From contig JAUIMD010000022.1 in the NCBI GenBank assembly GCA_030433225.1, forward strand, positions 1-11,866: a stretch of DNA of 11,866 nucleotides, in the 5' to 3' direction. A program made the position numbers and the translations under genes. The notes below the pieces were generated by a model, which saw only the letters and a program-made list of their open reading frames with translations, searched no databases and was not told the DNA's origin. Within the stretch, counting starts at the first letter, position 1, and each line of letters starts with the position of its first letter. Origin of the DNA: Bacteroidia bacterium. Its GTDB lineage: Bacteria > Bacteroidota > Bacteroidia > Bacteroidales > UBA5342. Shown here piece after piece: positions 1 to 6,404 of the stretch.

Positions 1-80
1 GGATTTTGTGCTTCCCTGGCGGGAAACAACATACCAATTTAGCCAAAGGGAGGCAATTTTCCTAAAAAACCTTAACAGGC
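1..80. other. Window edge, no gene assigned
   Basis: No coding region can be supported here. Short open frames touch the left edge on the plus strand and stop within about 60 nt (two frames) or run into the terminator (one frame), so one could be the tail of an upstream gene. A minus-strand ATG at 32-30 could begin a gene running off the edge. Too little sequence is visible to choose. Confidence 0.3.
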
Positions 81-112
81 AAAAAAAACCCGGTGCAACA
101 AATACACCGGGT
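81..112 (-). terminator. Rho-independent terminator of the T9SS cargo gene
   Basis: Positions 88-95 (ACCCGGTG) pair perfectly with 105-112 (CACCGGGT) around a 9-nt loop. Read on the minus strand, the hairpin runs straight into a tract of eight T residues (the A-run at 81-88). It lies about 100 nt beyond the stop codon of the minus-strand gene that ends at 213, so it most likely ends that transcript. Confidence 0.75.
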
Positions 113-212
113 CTTACCATATTTTATACTAAGCTACAGGGGCTTAGTACGAATCAACGCACCCAAAAAAAGTGATCAGACTTAAACATTTCCCCCCTGC
201 ATTTTCACGCCC

Positions 213-1682
213 TTACCTACGCACAAATTTGCCCACACCCACGGTTTGCTGTCCTATCAACGCCCGGTAAAAATAGGTTCCCCTCGCAAGGTGTTCCACA
301 GAAAGTTCGGTGTGTTCGTTCAGCAGTGATTGTGTGAGCACTACCTGTCCCAATAAATTTCGCACCTCAAGCATTACGGGATGTTGTACCGACAACACGT
401 GAATCGTTAACCGCCCCTGGGTAGGATTAGGGTATACCTGGATGGTATTTTCTTCGTACACGGGTGCCACCGCGTTTATCTCTAAAGGATCTCCCCAGGT
501 GGTTTCGCCTTTTTTGTAGTACACGAGTTTGCGCTCAGTAGACCAAAAATCACTGCAATAATAATAAGGTCCTCCTAAACCTTTTCTATATACATCCCAC
601 GTAAAACAGCCATGCCAACTTATTTCATGCCAACAAGTATCCGAATACTTCCCAAAAAAATCAAGATTTTTCGTTTTTGAATCGCTACTTGATACATGCA
701 TAGAATAGGTATTATAACTTGCCTTATCTTCAATCACCGGTTCTCCCGGAAGTTTATCAAAAAGGCTATCCGGGTAAAACCTTTCAGTAAGTGTATCCAA
801 AGAAAACTGAAAGGAATTTAGTTCAGGCTCAGCACTGTACTGTTTTTCAATGCTTTTAGTCAATAAGTATTTATAATATACACCTCCGTCCTTTAATTCA
901 TTTCTTTCGATGTATTTATAAATTGTTTTTTCAAATTTCTGATAACTTCCAGGCCAATATTGTTCACTATCGTACATCGATATATGCAATTCATCCCCCA
1001 CCTGAAAGTCATACACCTCCATCCAGGTAAGGTTTTGTAAACCAATCTTTGGTTCAGATAGTCCACACAAGATGCGTTCTCCAAATTCTTCACCATAGAG
1101 GTAATCATATTCATCTATTGGAAATTTGTAAAAATTTAGAGCCTTAACAAAACCATGTGTTTTACTGATTTGCACTTGCATGTGGTTCAAGTCAAAATCC
1201 AAGAGCGAGCCATCTTTATCCGTCACTTTAAACCCAATCGTTTTAACAGAATCAACAAGGCCCAGAAAGTGAACTGTATCGAGCTGTAAAACAATGCCTT
1301 CAACTTTCACGGAATCTTGTAATTCTGTAACCACCCAACTATCGCCTTTTTGTGCGGTGGTTCTTATGCAAATGGTATCGCCGTATTTGTTAAAAAACAG
1401 GTTGTCGCCGTTTTGCTGCATCACTACTTTGGGGCCAATCCACGAAGCTTTAGAAGGTGAATAACACTCTTCGGACACGTGCTGCATGGTAGTAAACGGA
1501 TAAAAAACAGAGTCGGTCTCCAGCTTTACAGAAGCGATGCGAATACAACTGACGCGCCCGTAGGCATTACTAAAATAAGTCACCCCGTTTTTATGTACGG
1601 TTTGGTAAGGCGATGCCTGTAGCTTTACGAGCGAAAAGACACTAAGAATGAACAGAAATGTGAACGTAAATTTGGTTTGCAT
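213..1682 (-). CDS. Secreted protein of unknown function with C-terminal T9SS (type A) sorting domain
   Basis: The 489-residue protein opens with a signal peptide (residues 1 to about 23: charged start, then FTFLFILSVFSLV, cut near LQA-S). The last ~75 residues are a classic Por-type sorting tail. It starts at YPNPTQGRLTIHV (about residue 417), contains NLLGQVV and a GTYFYRA motif, and ends in a basic VGKFVRR. This tail directs export through the type IX system across the outer membrane, usually with anchoring or release after cleavage. The body of about 390 residues matches no family I recognise. It holds two similar segments, residues ~31-60 and ~90-118, each with an NG...F.N.YG..xCIR pattern. 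The start at 1682 is chosen because the signal peptide begins there; a -7-like element lies about 26 nt upstream. The gene stands alone and diverges from the aldo/keto reductase. The exported, T9SS-processed nature is seen; the activity is unknown. Confidence 0.88.
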   Translation of the reverse strand: MQTKFTFTFLFILSVFSLVKLQASPYQTVHKNGVTYFSNAYGRVSCIRIASVKLETDSVFYPFTTMQHVSEECYSPSKASWIGPKVVMQQNGDNLFFNKYGDTICIRTTAQKGDSWVVTELQDSVKVEGIVLQLDTVHFLGLVDSVKTIGFKVTDKDGSLLDFDLNHMQVQISKTHGFVKALNFYKFPIDEYDYLYGEEFGERILCGLSEPKIGLQNLTWMEVYDFQVGDELHISMYDSEQYWPGSYQKFEKTIYKYIERNELKDGGVYYKYLLTKSIEKQYSAEPELNSFQFSLDTLTERFYPDSLFDKLPGEPVIEDKASYNTYSMHVSSSDSKTKNLDFFGKYSDTCWHEISWHGCFTWDVYRKGLGGPYYYCSDFWSTERKLVYYKKGETTWGDPLEINAVAPVYEENTIQVYPNPTQGRLTIHVLSVQHPVMLEVRNLLGQVVLTQSLLNEHTELSVEHLARGTYFYRALIGQQTVGVGKFVRR

Positions 1683-1707
1683 AACGTGTATTTTTTAAAA
1701 CTAATAT

Positions 1708-1715
1708 TAAAGGTA
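1708..1715 (-). promoter_or_regulatory. Candidate -7 element of the T9SS cargo gene
   Basis: The minus strand reads TACCTTTA, one base off the Bacteroidota consensus TAnnTTTG, about 26 nt before the ATG at 1682. No convincing -33 TTG is found at the expected distance, so this is only half a promoter. The same octamer occurs before the sigma factor gene. Confidence 0.4.
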
Positions 1716-1872
1716 AAAAAAATACAGGGATCATAACTGTTCTATTTTCTGACACTTAAAGATTTTTTTCACTTAGGTTTAGCATACGTGCCATATCCGT
1801 GCAATGGTAAAAACCCATCTTTATTTATGGAAACCAAATCTCCGCTTATTTTTACAGCCTGATTGGATTGTG

Positions 1873-1880
1873 TAGTTTTG
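1873..1880 (+). promoter_or_regulatory. -7 element that fixes the start of the aldo/keto reductase
   Basis: TAGTTTTG matches TAnnTTTG fully and is followed by CAGC, as often seen in this phylum. Transcription would begin near 1886, about 12 nt ahead of the ATG at 1898. An in-frame TTG at 1868 overlaps this element and would lie upstream of the transcript, so it cannot be the start. The -33 TTG is not obvious. Confidence 0.55.
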
Positions 1881-1897
1881 CAGCAATACTTGAAAAC

Positions 1898-3094
1898 ATG
1901 GAATACAGAAGATTCGGAAAAACCAATAAAAAGCTTAGCGTAATTACCTTAGGTGGAATGCGTTTTAAAAATGTGTGGAACGAGCCTCGCCAGGAAATTT
2001 CATCAGAAATGGTGGACGAGGTGGCACAGGTAATACAGCAGGCTTTTGCATTGGGCATAAACCATATTGAAACGGCATACGGATACATTAAAAGTGAGCA
2101 TGCATATGGCCTGGCGCTGAATGATGCCCTGAACATCCCCCGTGAATCGTATTATTTAATGACTAAGGGGGATGCCAAAACTGCTTCGTCCATGCGCGAA
2201 ATGGTGGATGCGCAGTTGAAGGCCTTAAAAACCGATTACCTGGATTTTTATGGCTACCACGGCATTAACAACAAGGAATGGTTCAACATTGCCACTGGCA
2301 CCAATGGCCCGGTTGAAGAGCTGCTAAAAATGAAGGAAGAAGGCATCATTAAACACGTTGGTTTTAGTACACATGCCAGTTTGGACGTGATTTTGGATAC
2401 CCTGCAAACCGATTTGTTTGAGTTTATGAACCTTCATTACTACTATTTTTTTCAACGCAACAAGGGCGCGGTGGACCTCGCACAGCAAAAGGACATGGGT
2501 GTTTTTATTATTTCTCCCAACGATAAAGGCGGCAGGCTGTATGCTCCCCCTAAAAAGCTGGCAAAACTTACCGCCCCGTTGAGCGCTCTACAGTTTAATG
2601 CCCGGTTTTGCTTGAGCCATCCTGCCATACATACGCTTACCTTTGGATTTCCTGCTGATGGTGTGGAGGAGCAGATAAAGGGAATATTCCCCACACAAAT
2701 TCCACTCGCACCTGAAGATGCCGCCATTAAGTACACGCTTGACCGGCAATCCCTTCATGATCCGTACGCTGATTTTGATGGCTATGGCATGGAGAACGAC
2801 CCATCAGGCATAAATATCCCTGAGATTCTTCGTTTCCGTAAAATGTGGAAATGTTATGACATGCTGGATTTTGCCAAATACCGCTACAATGGGATGGTGG
2901 AAGGTGACCGCTGGACTCCGGGGGCTTTCCCCACAGAAGATCGCTTGCAACAGATCGACATGTCGCGCTGCCCGGAGAATGTTCCGCTGAAAGAAATGCT
3001 GCGGGAGGCCCATGCTGTTCTGTACAAACCCAAAAAACCAGACCTTTCGAAGCTTGTACTGGATACAAGTGTTAAAAATCCTGACAAGACCTGA
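1898..3094 (+). CDS. Aldo/keto reductase family oxidoreductase
   Basis: This 398-residue protein is a TIM-barrel NAD(P)H-dependent oxidoreductase of the cytoplasm; no signal peptide is seen. The N-terminus MEYRRFGKTNKKLSVITLGG is the typical first strand of the family. The catalytic tetrad can be traced: Tyr63 and position 58 in IETAYGY, Lys90 in LMTKGD, His121 in FYGYHGIN. Position 58 is Glu where most members have Asp. KHVGFSTHA (~150-160) and the late FIISPNDKGG strand are also typical of the bacterial AKR subgroup related to putative Fe-S reductases. The barrel is followed by a C-terminal stretch of roughly 100 residues rich in Trp, Tyr and Met, with only two scattered cysteines there, so the ferredoxin-like Cys cluster of some relatives is missing. 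The start at 1898 is set by the family N-terminus and the promoter at 1873-1880. The substrate cannot be inferred. It is transcribed alone, divergently from the T9SS cargo gene. Confidence 0.88.
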   Translation: MEYRRFGKTNKKLSVITLGGMRFKNVWNEPRQEISSEMVDEVAQVIQQAFALGINHIETAYGYIKSEHAYGLALNDALNIPRESYYLMTKGDAKTASSMREMVDAQLKALKTDYLDFYGYHGINNKEWFNIATGTNGPVEELLKMKEEGIIKHVGFSTHASLDVILDTLQTDLFEFMNLHYYYFFQRNKGAVDLAQQKDMGVFIISPNDKGGRLYAPPKKLAKLTAPLSALQFNARFCLSHPAIHTLTFGFPADGVEEQIKGIFPTQIPLAPEDAAIKYTLDRQSLHDPYADFDGYGMENDPSGINIPEILRFRKMWKCYDMLDFAKYRYNGMVEGDRWTPGAFPTEDRLQQIDMSRCPENVPLKEMLREAHAVLYKPKKPDLSKLVLDTSVKNPDKT

Positions 3095-3131
3095 CGTTTT
3101 TCGGGTACGTATCAAAAAATGTATTAAAATA

Positions 3132-3162
3132 TTGACTTTTTCGAATAATGTAAATAACATTG
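3132..3162 (+). promoter_or_regulatory. Possible promoter ahead of the 3204 terminator
   Basis: TTG at 3132-3134 and TAACATTG at 3155-3162 (one mismatch to TAnnTTTG) are separated by 20 nt, the proper spacing for the Bacteroidota housekeeping sigma factor. Transcription would begin close to 3168, at the foot of the 3167-3184 hairpin. It could drive a short RNA ending at the 3204 terminator, or serve the gene at 3368 by read-through. It may also be chance in an AT-rich stretch. Confidence 0.28.
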
Positions 3163-3203
3163 CAGTAGCAATTTCATAATTGCTTTGCATAACGGTTCGT
3201 GTT

Positions 3204-3238
3204 AAAAGTCCATCTCCCCGATGGGCTTTTACTTTTTT
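3204..3238 (+). terminator. Rho-independent terminator
   Basis: An 11-bp stem (AAAAGTCCATC at 3204-3214 with GATGGGCTTTT at 3220-3230, one G-T pair) closes a TCCCC loop and is followed by ACTTTTTT. The A-rich 5' side means it could also work on the minus strand. It lies 110 nt after the reductase stop codon and most likely ends that transcript. Confidence 0.75.
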
Positions 3239-3367
3239 ACCCCCTTACCCTAACTTTCCACCCACTTTTTTTTTGCTAAAAATTTACGTTTCGCATAGGG
3301 TAAAACCACTTTCGGGCATCTTATAGTTACAGAGGATTTAAAAAAATGATTTACTAAAACAAACGTC

Positions 3368-4651
3368 ATGAAAACCAGGAATACCCTACGCACAATTTTC
3401 ATAATGCTTTTTATCGCATGTTTTACAGCTCCCAACGGAATGGCGCTACCGGCTGACGAGGAACAATTTGTAACTGATACCGCACAATACAACGTTTTTA
3501 AAGGCATACTGAAAGATGCCAAAACTCAGGATCCACTTGTGTTTGCCAGCATAACCGTAAAAGGGACCCAAACTGCTACCATTAGTAATACGGATGGTGA
3601 ATTTCTGCTTAAGGTGCCCAAAAACCTTCCCAATCCGATGCTGCAGATTTCACACATTGGTTACATTACCCGCGAGGTAGCCGCAGCAGAACTTGGAACA
3701 AGCACGGCCGAAATTCATCTGGAACTGGCAACGGTTGCCCTGGATGCAGTCAACATTTATCCTGACGATGCTGAACTGCTGGTGCAAAGCATGATGGGCA
3801 GGGTATCTCAAAACTATGCACAAACCCCCAATAGCATGAAGGCGTTTTACCGCGAAACCATCCGCAAAAACCGCAGCTATGTGGGCATTTCGGAAGCGGT
3901 GGTAGATGTATACAAAGCCAGCTACAGCAATTTCCAAAACGACCAGGTAAAAATTTACAAGGGGCGAAAAAGTGAAGATTACAACAAAATGGATACCCTT
4001 GTTTTTAAGTTGCAGGGTGGACCGGCCACTACCCTTTTGTTTGACCTTATCAAAAATCCGCACACCTTATTAAGCAGCGAATACCTGAGCGATTACGATT
4101 TTGAAATAGAGACCGTTACCGAAATTGACGGCAAACCACATTTTGTAATTAAATTTAAACAAAAAGCTGGCGGAGAATTTCCACTGTACAACGGAAGGTA
4201 CTTTATTGAGGCCAATACCCTGGCATTGTCGAGCGCAGAATTTAACCTGAACCTTGATAAGGAAGAAGAAGTGGTGCAAATGCTGATTCGGAAAAAACCG
4301 GCGGGCCTAAAAGTGGTTCCTAAAAATGTACATTACCTGGTTAATTATAAAGAGCAGAACGGTAAATGGTACCTGAATTATGCACGGGGAGAAATGACGT
4401 TTAAGTTTAACTGGAAGAAAAAACTCTTTAACACCACCTATGCTGCCATGATGGAAATTGCCATTACCGACAGAAACGACCAGCAGGTGGAACGCTTTAA
4501 AACATCCGAACGCTTCCGCAGCAACCAAAAAATGAGCGAAGAAGTTTCGCAGTTTGCCGATACCGATTTTTGGGGCCCAATGAATACCATTCAACCGGAT
4601 GAATCCATCCAATCTGCTATTAAGCGACTAAAGGAAAAAGGAAGGTTTTAA
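3368..4651 (+). CDS. Exported carboxypeptidase-regulatory-like domain protein
   Basis: The 427-residue protein has a signal peptide (residues 1 to about 26: MKTRNTLRTI, then FIMLFIACFTA). A CarboxypepD_reg-like beta-sandwich covers about residues 43-120; its marks are FKGILKDAKTQDPLVFASI, then NTDGEFLLKVP and ISHIGYITREV. The remainder, ~138-427, is a conserved domain without a name known to me. It is shared with the C-terminal half of the protein at 6405-7967: AFYRETIRKNRSY, DTLVFKLQGG, KKKLFNT and a terminal FWGP...PDESIQSAIKRL all have direct counterparts there. The first domain is common on Bacteroidota outer-membrane and surface proteins, so a periplasmic or outer-membrane place is inferred. 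It precedes the sigma/anti-sigma cassette by about 160 nt, with a terminator between, so it is a separate unit. The start is chosen because the signal peptide begins there. Function unknown. Confidence 0.82.
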   Translation: MKTRNTLRTIFIMLFIACFTAPNGMALPADEEQFVTDTAQYNVFKGILKDAKTQDPLVFASITVKGTQTATISNTDGEFLLKVPKNLPNPMLQISHIGYITREVAAAELGTSTAEIHLELATVALDAVNIYPDDAELLVQSMMGRVSQNYAQTPNSMKAFYRETIRKNRSYVGISEAVVDVYKASYSNFQNDQVKIYKGRKSEDYNKMDTLVFKLQGGPATTLLFDLIKNPHTLLSSEYLSDYDFEIETVTEIDGKPHFVIKFKQKAGGEFPLYNGRYFIEANTLALSSAEFNLNLDKEEEVVQMLIRKKPAGLKVVPKNVHYLVNYKEQNGKWYLNYARGEMTFKFNWKKKLFNTTYAAMMEIAITDRNDQQVERFKTSERFRSNQKMSEEVSQFADTDFWGPMNTIQPDESIQSAIKRLKEKGRF

Positions 4652-4716
4652 GCGGAAAACCGGGGTTCATCCCGGGGCTGCAATACAGGTCTGCTTGTTG
4701 GCAGAATCAGTACCAA

Positions 4717-4752
4717 CCGGCACTTATCCAAAAGAAAGTGCCGGCCATTTTT
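4717..4752 (+). terminator. Rho-independent terminator overlapping the next promoter
   Basis: CCGGCACTT (4717-4725) pairs over 9 bp with AAGTGCCGG (4736-4744) around a 10-nt loop, and CCATTTTT follows. It ends the transcript of the gene stopping at 4651. A weaker 5-bp hairpin (4660-4664 with 4671-4675) sits just after that stop codon. The T-run of this terminator is part of the -33 element of the sigma factor promoter. Confidence 0.65.
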
Positions 4753-4778
4753 GCCACCAACAAAAAGTTATACCTTTA
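4750..4778 (+). promoter_or_regulatory. Promoter of the sigma/anti-sigma/STN cassette
   Basis: TTTG (4750-4753) and TACCTTTA (4771-4778, one mismatch to TAnnTTTG) are 17 nt apart. Transcription would start near 4784, about 27 nt before the ATG at 4811. This rules out the in-frame TTG at 4751 as a start, since it is the -33 element itself. The housekeeping-type elements suggest basal expression by the primary sigma factor; autoregulation by the ECF factor is not visible. Confidence 0.5.
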
Positions 4779-4810
4779 ATCAGCTTGAAAAAAGAAGGGC
4801 AACCCCCAAC

Positions 4811-5359
4811 ATGAAAATAACCGATGTACATACCATAAACGCCCTTAAAAACGGGAATACGGAACAATTTGAACAGCTGTTCAGAACCTACTATCCGCCG
4901 TTGTGTATGTATGCCGGCCGCTTTGTGAACCGGGAGGAAGATGCAGAGGAAATTGTGCAGGAACTGTTTTTCCAGCTGTGGCAAAAACGGCATGACCTTC
5001 GCATTCACACTTCCTTAAAAGCCTACCTCTATCGTGCAACATACACCGGGTGCATGGATAAAATCAGGAAAAATAAAGTGAGGCAGGCATACCAGCAACA
5101 ACAGGTAAAACAGCAGGAGAAGGGTTACGAAGACCACAGCATAGAATCAGGAGAGGTAGACCGCATAATTGTAGAAACCCTGAATACCCTGCCTGAAACC
5201 GTGAAGAAAATTTTCAGGATGAGCCGCTTCGAGGGATTGAAGTACAGGGAAATAGCGACACAGCTATCCATCTCGGTAAAAACAGTAGAGGCCAACATGG
5301 CCAAAGCGTTAAAACTTTTCAGAAATAACCTAAAGGATTACGTTGGGCTGTTTCTGTAA
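4811..5359 (+). CDS. ECF-type RNA polymerase sigma-70 factor (Bacteroidota expansion family)
   Basis: The 182-residue protein is a group 4 (ECF) sigma factor that directs RNA polymerase to a small set of promoters. Region 2 spans about residues 18-90: FEQLFRTYYPPLCMYAGRF, then DAEEIVQELFFQLW for core binding and -10 recognition. A Gln/Lys-rich linker (~91-112) follows. Region 4 spans ~122-170: LNTLPETVKKIF, then the helix-turn-helix EGLKYREIATQLSISVKTVE. Length and motifs fit the FecI-like family that is expanded in Bacteroides and relatives. The start at 4811 (MKITDVHTI) is chosen over an upstream in-frame TTG because that codon lies in the promoter. Only 14 nt separate it from the FecR gene, so the two are co-transcribed and the FecR protein is its expected anti-sigma partner. 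Target genes are not known; the flanking carboxypeptidase-regulatory-like genes are reasonable candidates. Confidence 0.93.
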   Translation: MKITDVHTINALKNGNTEQFEQLFRTYYPPLCMYAGRFVNREEDAEEIVQELFFQLWQKRHDLRIHTSLKAYLYRATYTGCMDKIRKNKVRQAYQQQQVKQQEKGYEDHSIESGEVDRIIVETLNTLPETVKKIFRMSRFEGLKYREIATQLSISVKTVEANMAKALKLFRNNLKDYVGLFL

Positions 5360-5373
5360 AAACAAATCGTAGA

Positions 5374-6372
5374 ATGAAAGACACCCCTACATACAATCAA
5401 GCCGATTGGGAAGCCATTGCCCGTTACCTTTCCAACGAAATGGAAAAGGACGAAAAAGCCACTTTTGAGGGCATGCTGAAAGAAAACCCCGCATACCAAC
5501 ACCTGGTAACTGCTACCCAAAAAGACATGCAACGGATTGGCAACGAAGCACTTTTTGCACAGGGCGTTAATACGCAGGCTGCCTGGGTAAAGGTGCAGCA
5601 CCGCATGCAATCGGCCCGTGTAACAAACAGCCCCAACCGACAACTGCTGTCAGGTAAGCTGTTGCAGGTGGCGGCCGTTCTTTTGGCCTTGCTGGCCTTT
5701 GGTTTTGGTGGAATACTCGTGTACCAACACCTAAATACGGGCCTTACCACCGTTTATGCCGATGCCCACGAAATGGGGAAAGAAATGGTACTTTCTGATG
5801 GTTCCACCATAACCCTGAACGCCGGTGCCGAACTTACCTACCCTAAAAAATTTAATGGAGATGTACGCGAGGTGCAACTGAAAGGAGAAGCTTTTTTTAG
5901 CATTGCCCACAATGAGGCGCTGCCATTTGTGGTACACACCAACAACGCCACCATACAGGTATTAGGTACGCAATTTAATGTTAAGGCCGCTAAACAGCTT
6001 ACCGAAGTGCTGGTAACCTCGGGTAAGGTTAGGGTTCATATGCCCGGTACGGCCGACAAAAATGTAGAGCTGACCTCCGGCGACTTTTGTACGGCGCACA
6101 AAACGCTGTTAAAACAAGAGCAACCCAATGCCAATTACCTTTCGTGGAAAACGCGTAAGGTAGTTTTTGATGCCACCCCATTACATAAGGTAATGCAGGT
6201 GGTGGAGCAAACCTATGGAGTACAAATCCAACTGCCTTCTGCCGCAGTGGGCAACCTGCCTTTTACAGCCACCTTTGAGCAGGAACCACTCGAAATTATT
6301 TTGGAAAGTATCGCAAAATCTTTTAATCTTACATACGAAACAAGCGATCGTTCTATACTGTTTTTGGAGTAA
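5374..6372 (+). CDS. FecR-family anti-sigma factor
   Basis: This 332-residue inner-membrane protein is expected to hold the ECF sigma factor in the cytoplasm until signalled from the periplasm. A cytoplasmic N-terminal part (~1-90) carries the WEAIARYLSNEMEKDEKATFE helix pattern of anti-sigma domains. One transmembrane helix follows at about 95-117 (LLQVAAVLLALLAFGFGGIL). The periplasmic FecR domain covers ~126-221: LSDGSTITLNAGAELTYP, then VQLKGEAFFSI, FVVHTNNATIQVLGTQFNV and VTSGKVRV. The C-terminal ~263-332 is a DUF4974-like, STN-type fold: VVFDATPLHKVMQVVEQTYG and FEQEPLEIILESIAKSFNLTY. It sits 14 nt after the sigma gene and 32 nt before the STN-domain gene, giving a complete signalling line in one operon. 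Length and order of domains are normal for Bacteroidota FecR proteins. Confidence 0.93.
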   Translation: MKDTPTYNQADWEAIARYLSNEMEKDEKATFEGMLKENPAYQHLVTATQKDMQRIGNEALFAQGVNTQAAWVKVQHRMQSARVTNSPNRQLLSGKLLQVAAVLLALLAFGFGGILVYQHLNTGLTTVYADAHEMGKEMVLSDGSTITLNAGAELTYPKKFNGDVREVQLKGEAFFSIAHNEALPFVVHTNNATIQVLGTQFNVKAAKQLTEVLVTSGKVRVHMPGTADKNVELTSGDFCTAHKTLLKQEQPNANYLSWKTRKVVFDATPLHKVMQVVEQTYGVQIQLPSAAVGNLPFTATFEQEPLEIILESIAKSFNLTYETSDRSILFLE

Positions 6373-6404
6373 CAAATGGAGCCTTCGCCCTACGAAATAC
6401 CTGC

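Larger units (their letters stand above)
3095..3367. other. Intergenic region with palindrome, terminator and possible promoter
   Basis: The 273 nt between the reductase and the next gene hold a 7-bp palindromic hairpin (3167-3184, AGCAATT/AATTGCT), a strong terminator (3204-3238) and a possible promoter (3132-3162) just before the palindrome. The remaining ~125 nt in front of the ATG at 3368 show no clear TAnnTTTG promoter. No small gene with a plausible start was found. Confidence 0.5.

Noticed and set aside
1..63. Possible tail of a plus-strand gene or start of a minus-strand gene at the left edge
   Set aside because: Only about 20 codons are visible, several frames are open and no domain can be recognised.
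1868..1897. Longer start (TTG at 1868) for the aldo/keto reductase
   Set aside because: The TTG lies upstream of and against the TAGTTTTG promoter element, so it would not be transcribed; the family N-terminus MEYRRFG begins at 1898.
2727..3190. Minus-strand open frames of 60-130 codons beneath the reductase gene
   Set aside because: They lie wholly or largely antisense to a clear gene, match no family, and their composition is that of a reversed coding strand.
4751..4810. Longer start (TTG at 4751) for the ECF sigma factor
   Set aside because: This TTG is part of the -33 element and terminator tract; the added 20 residues do not resemble the family, whereas MKITDVHTI at 4811 does.
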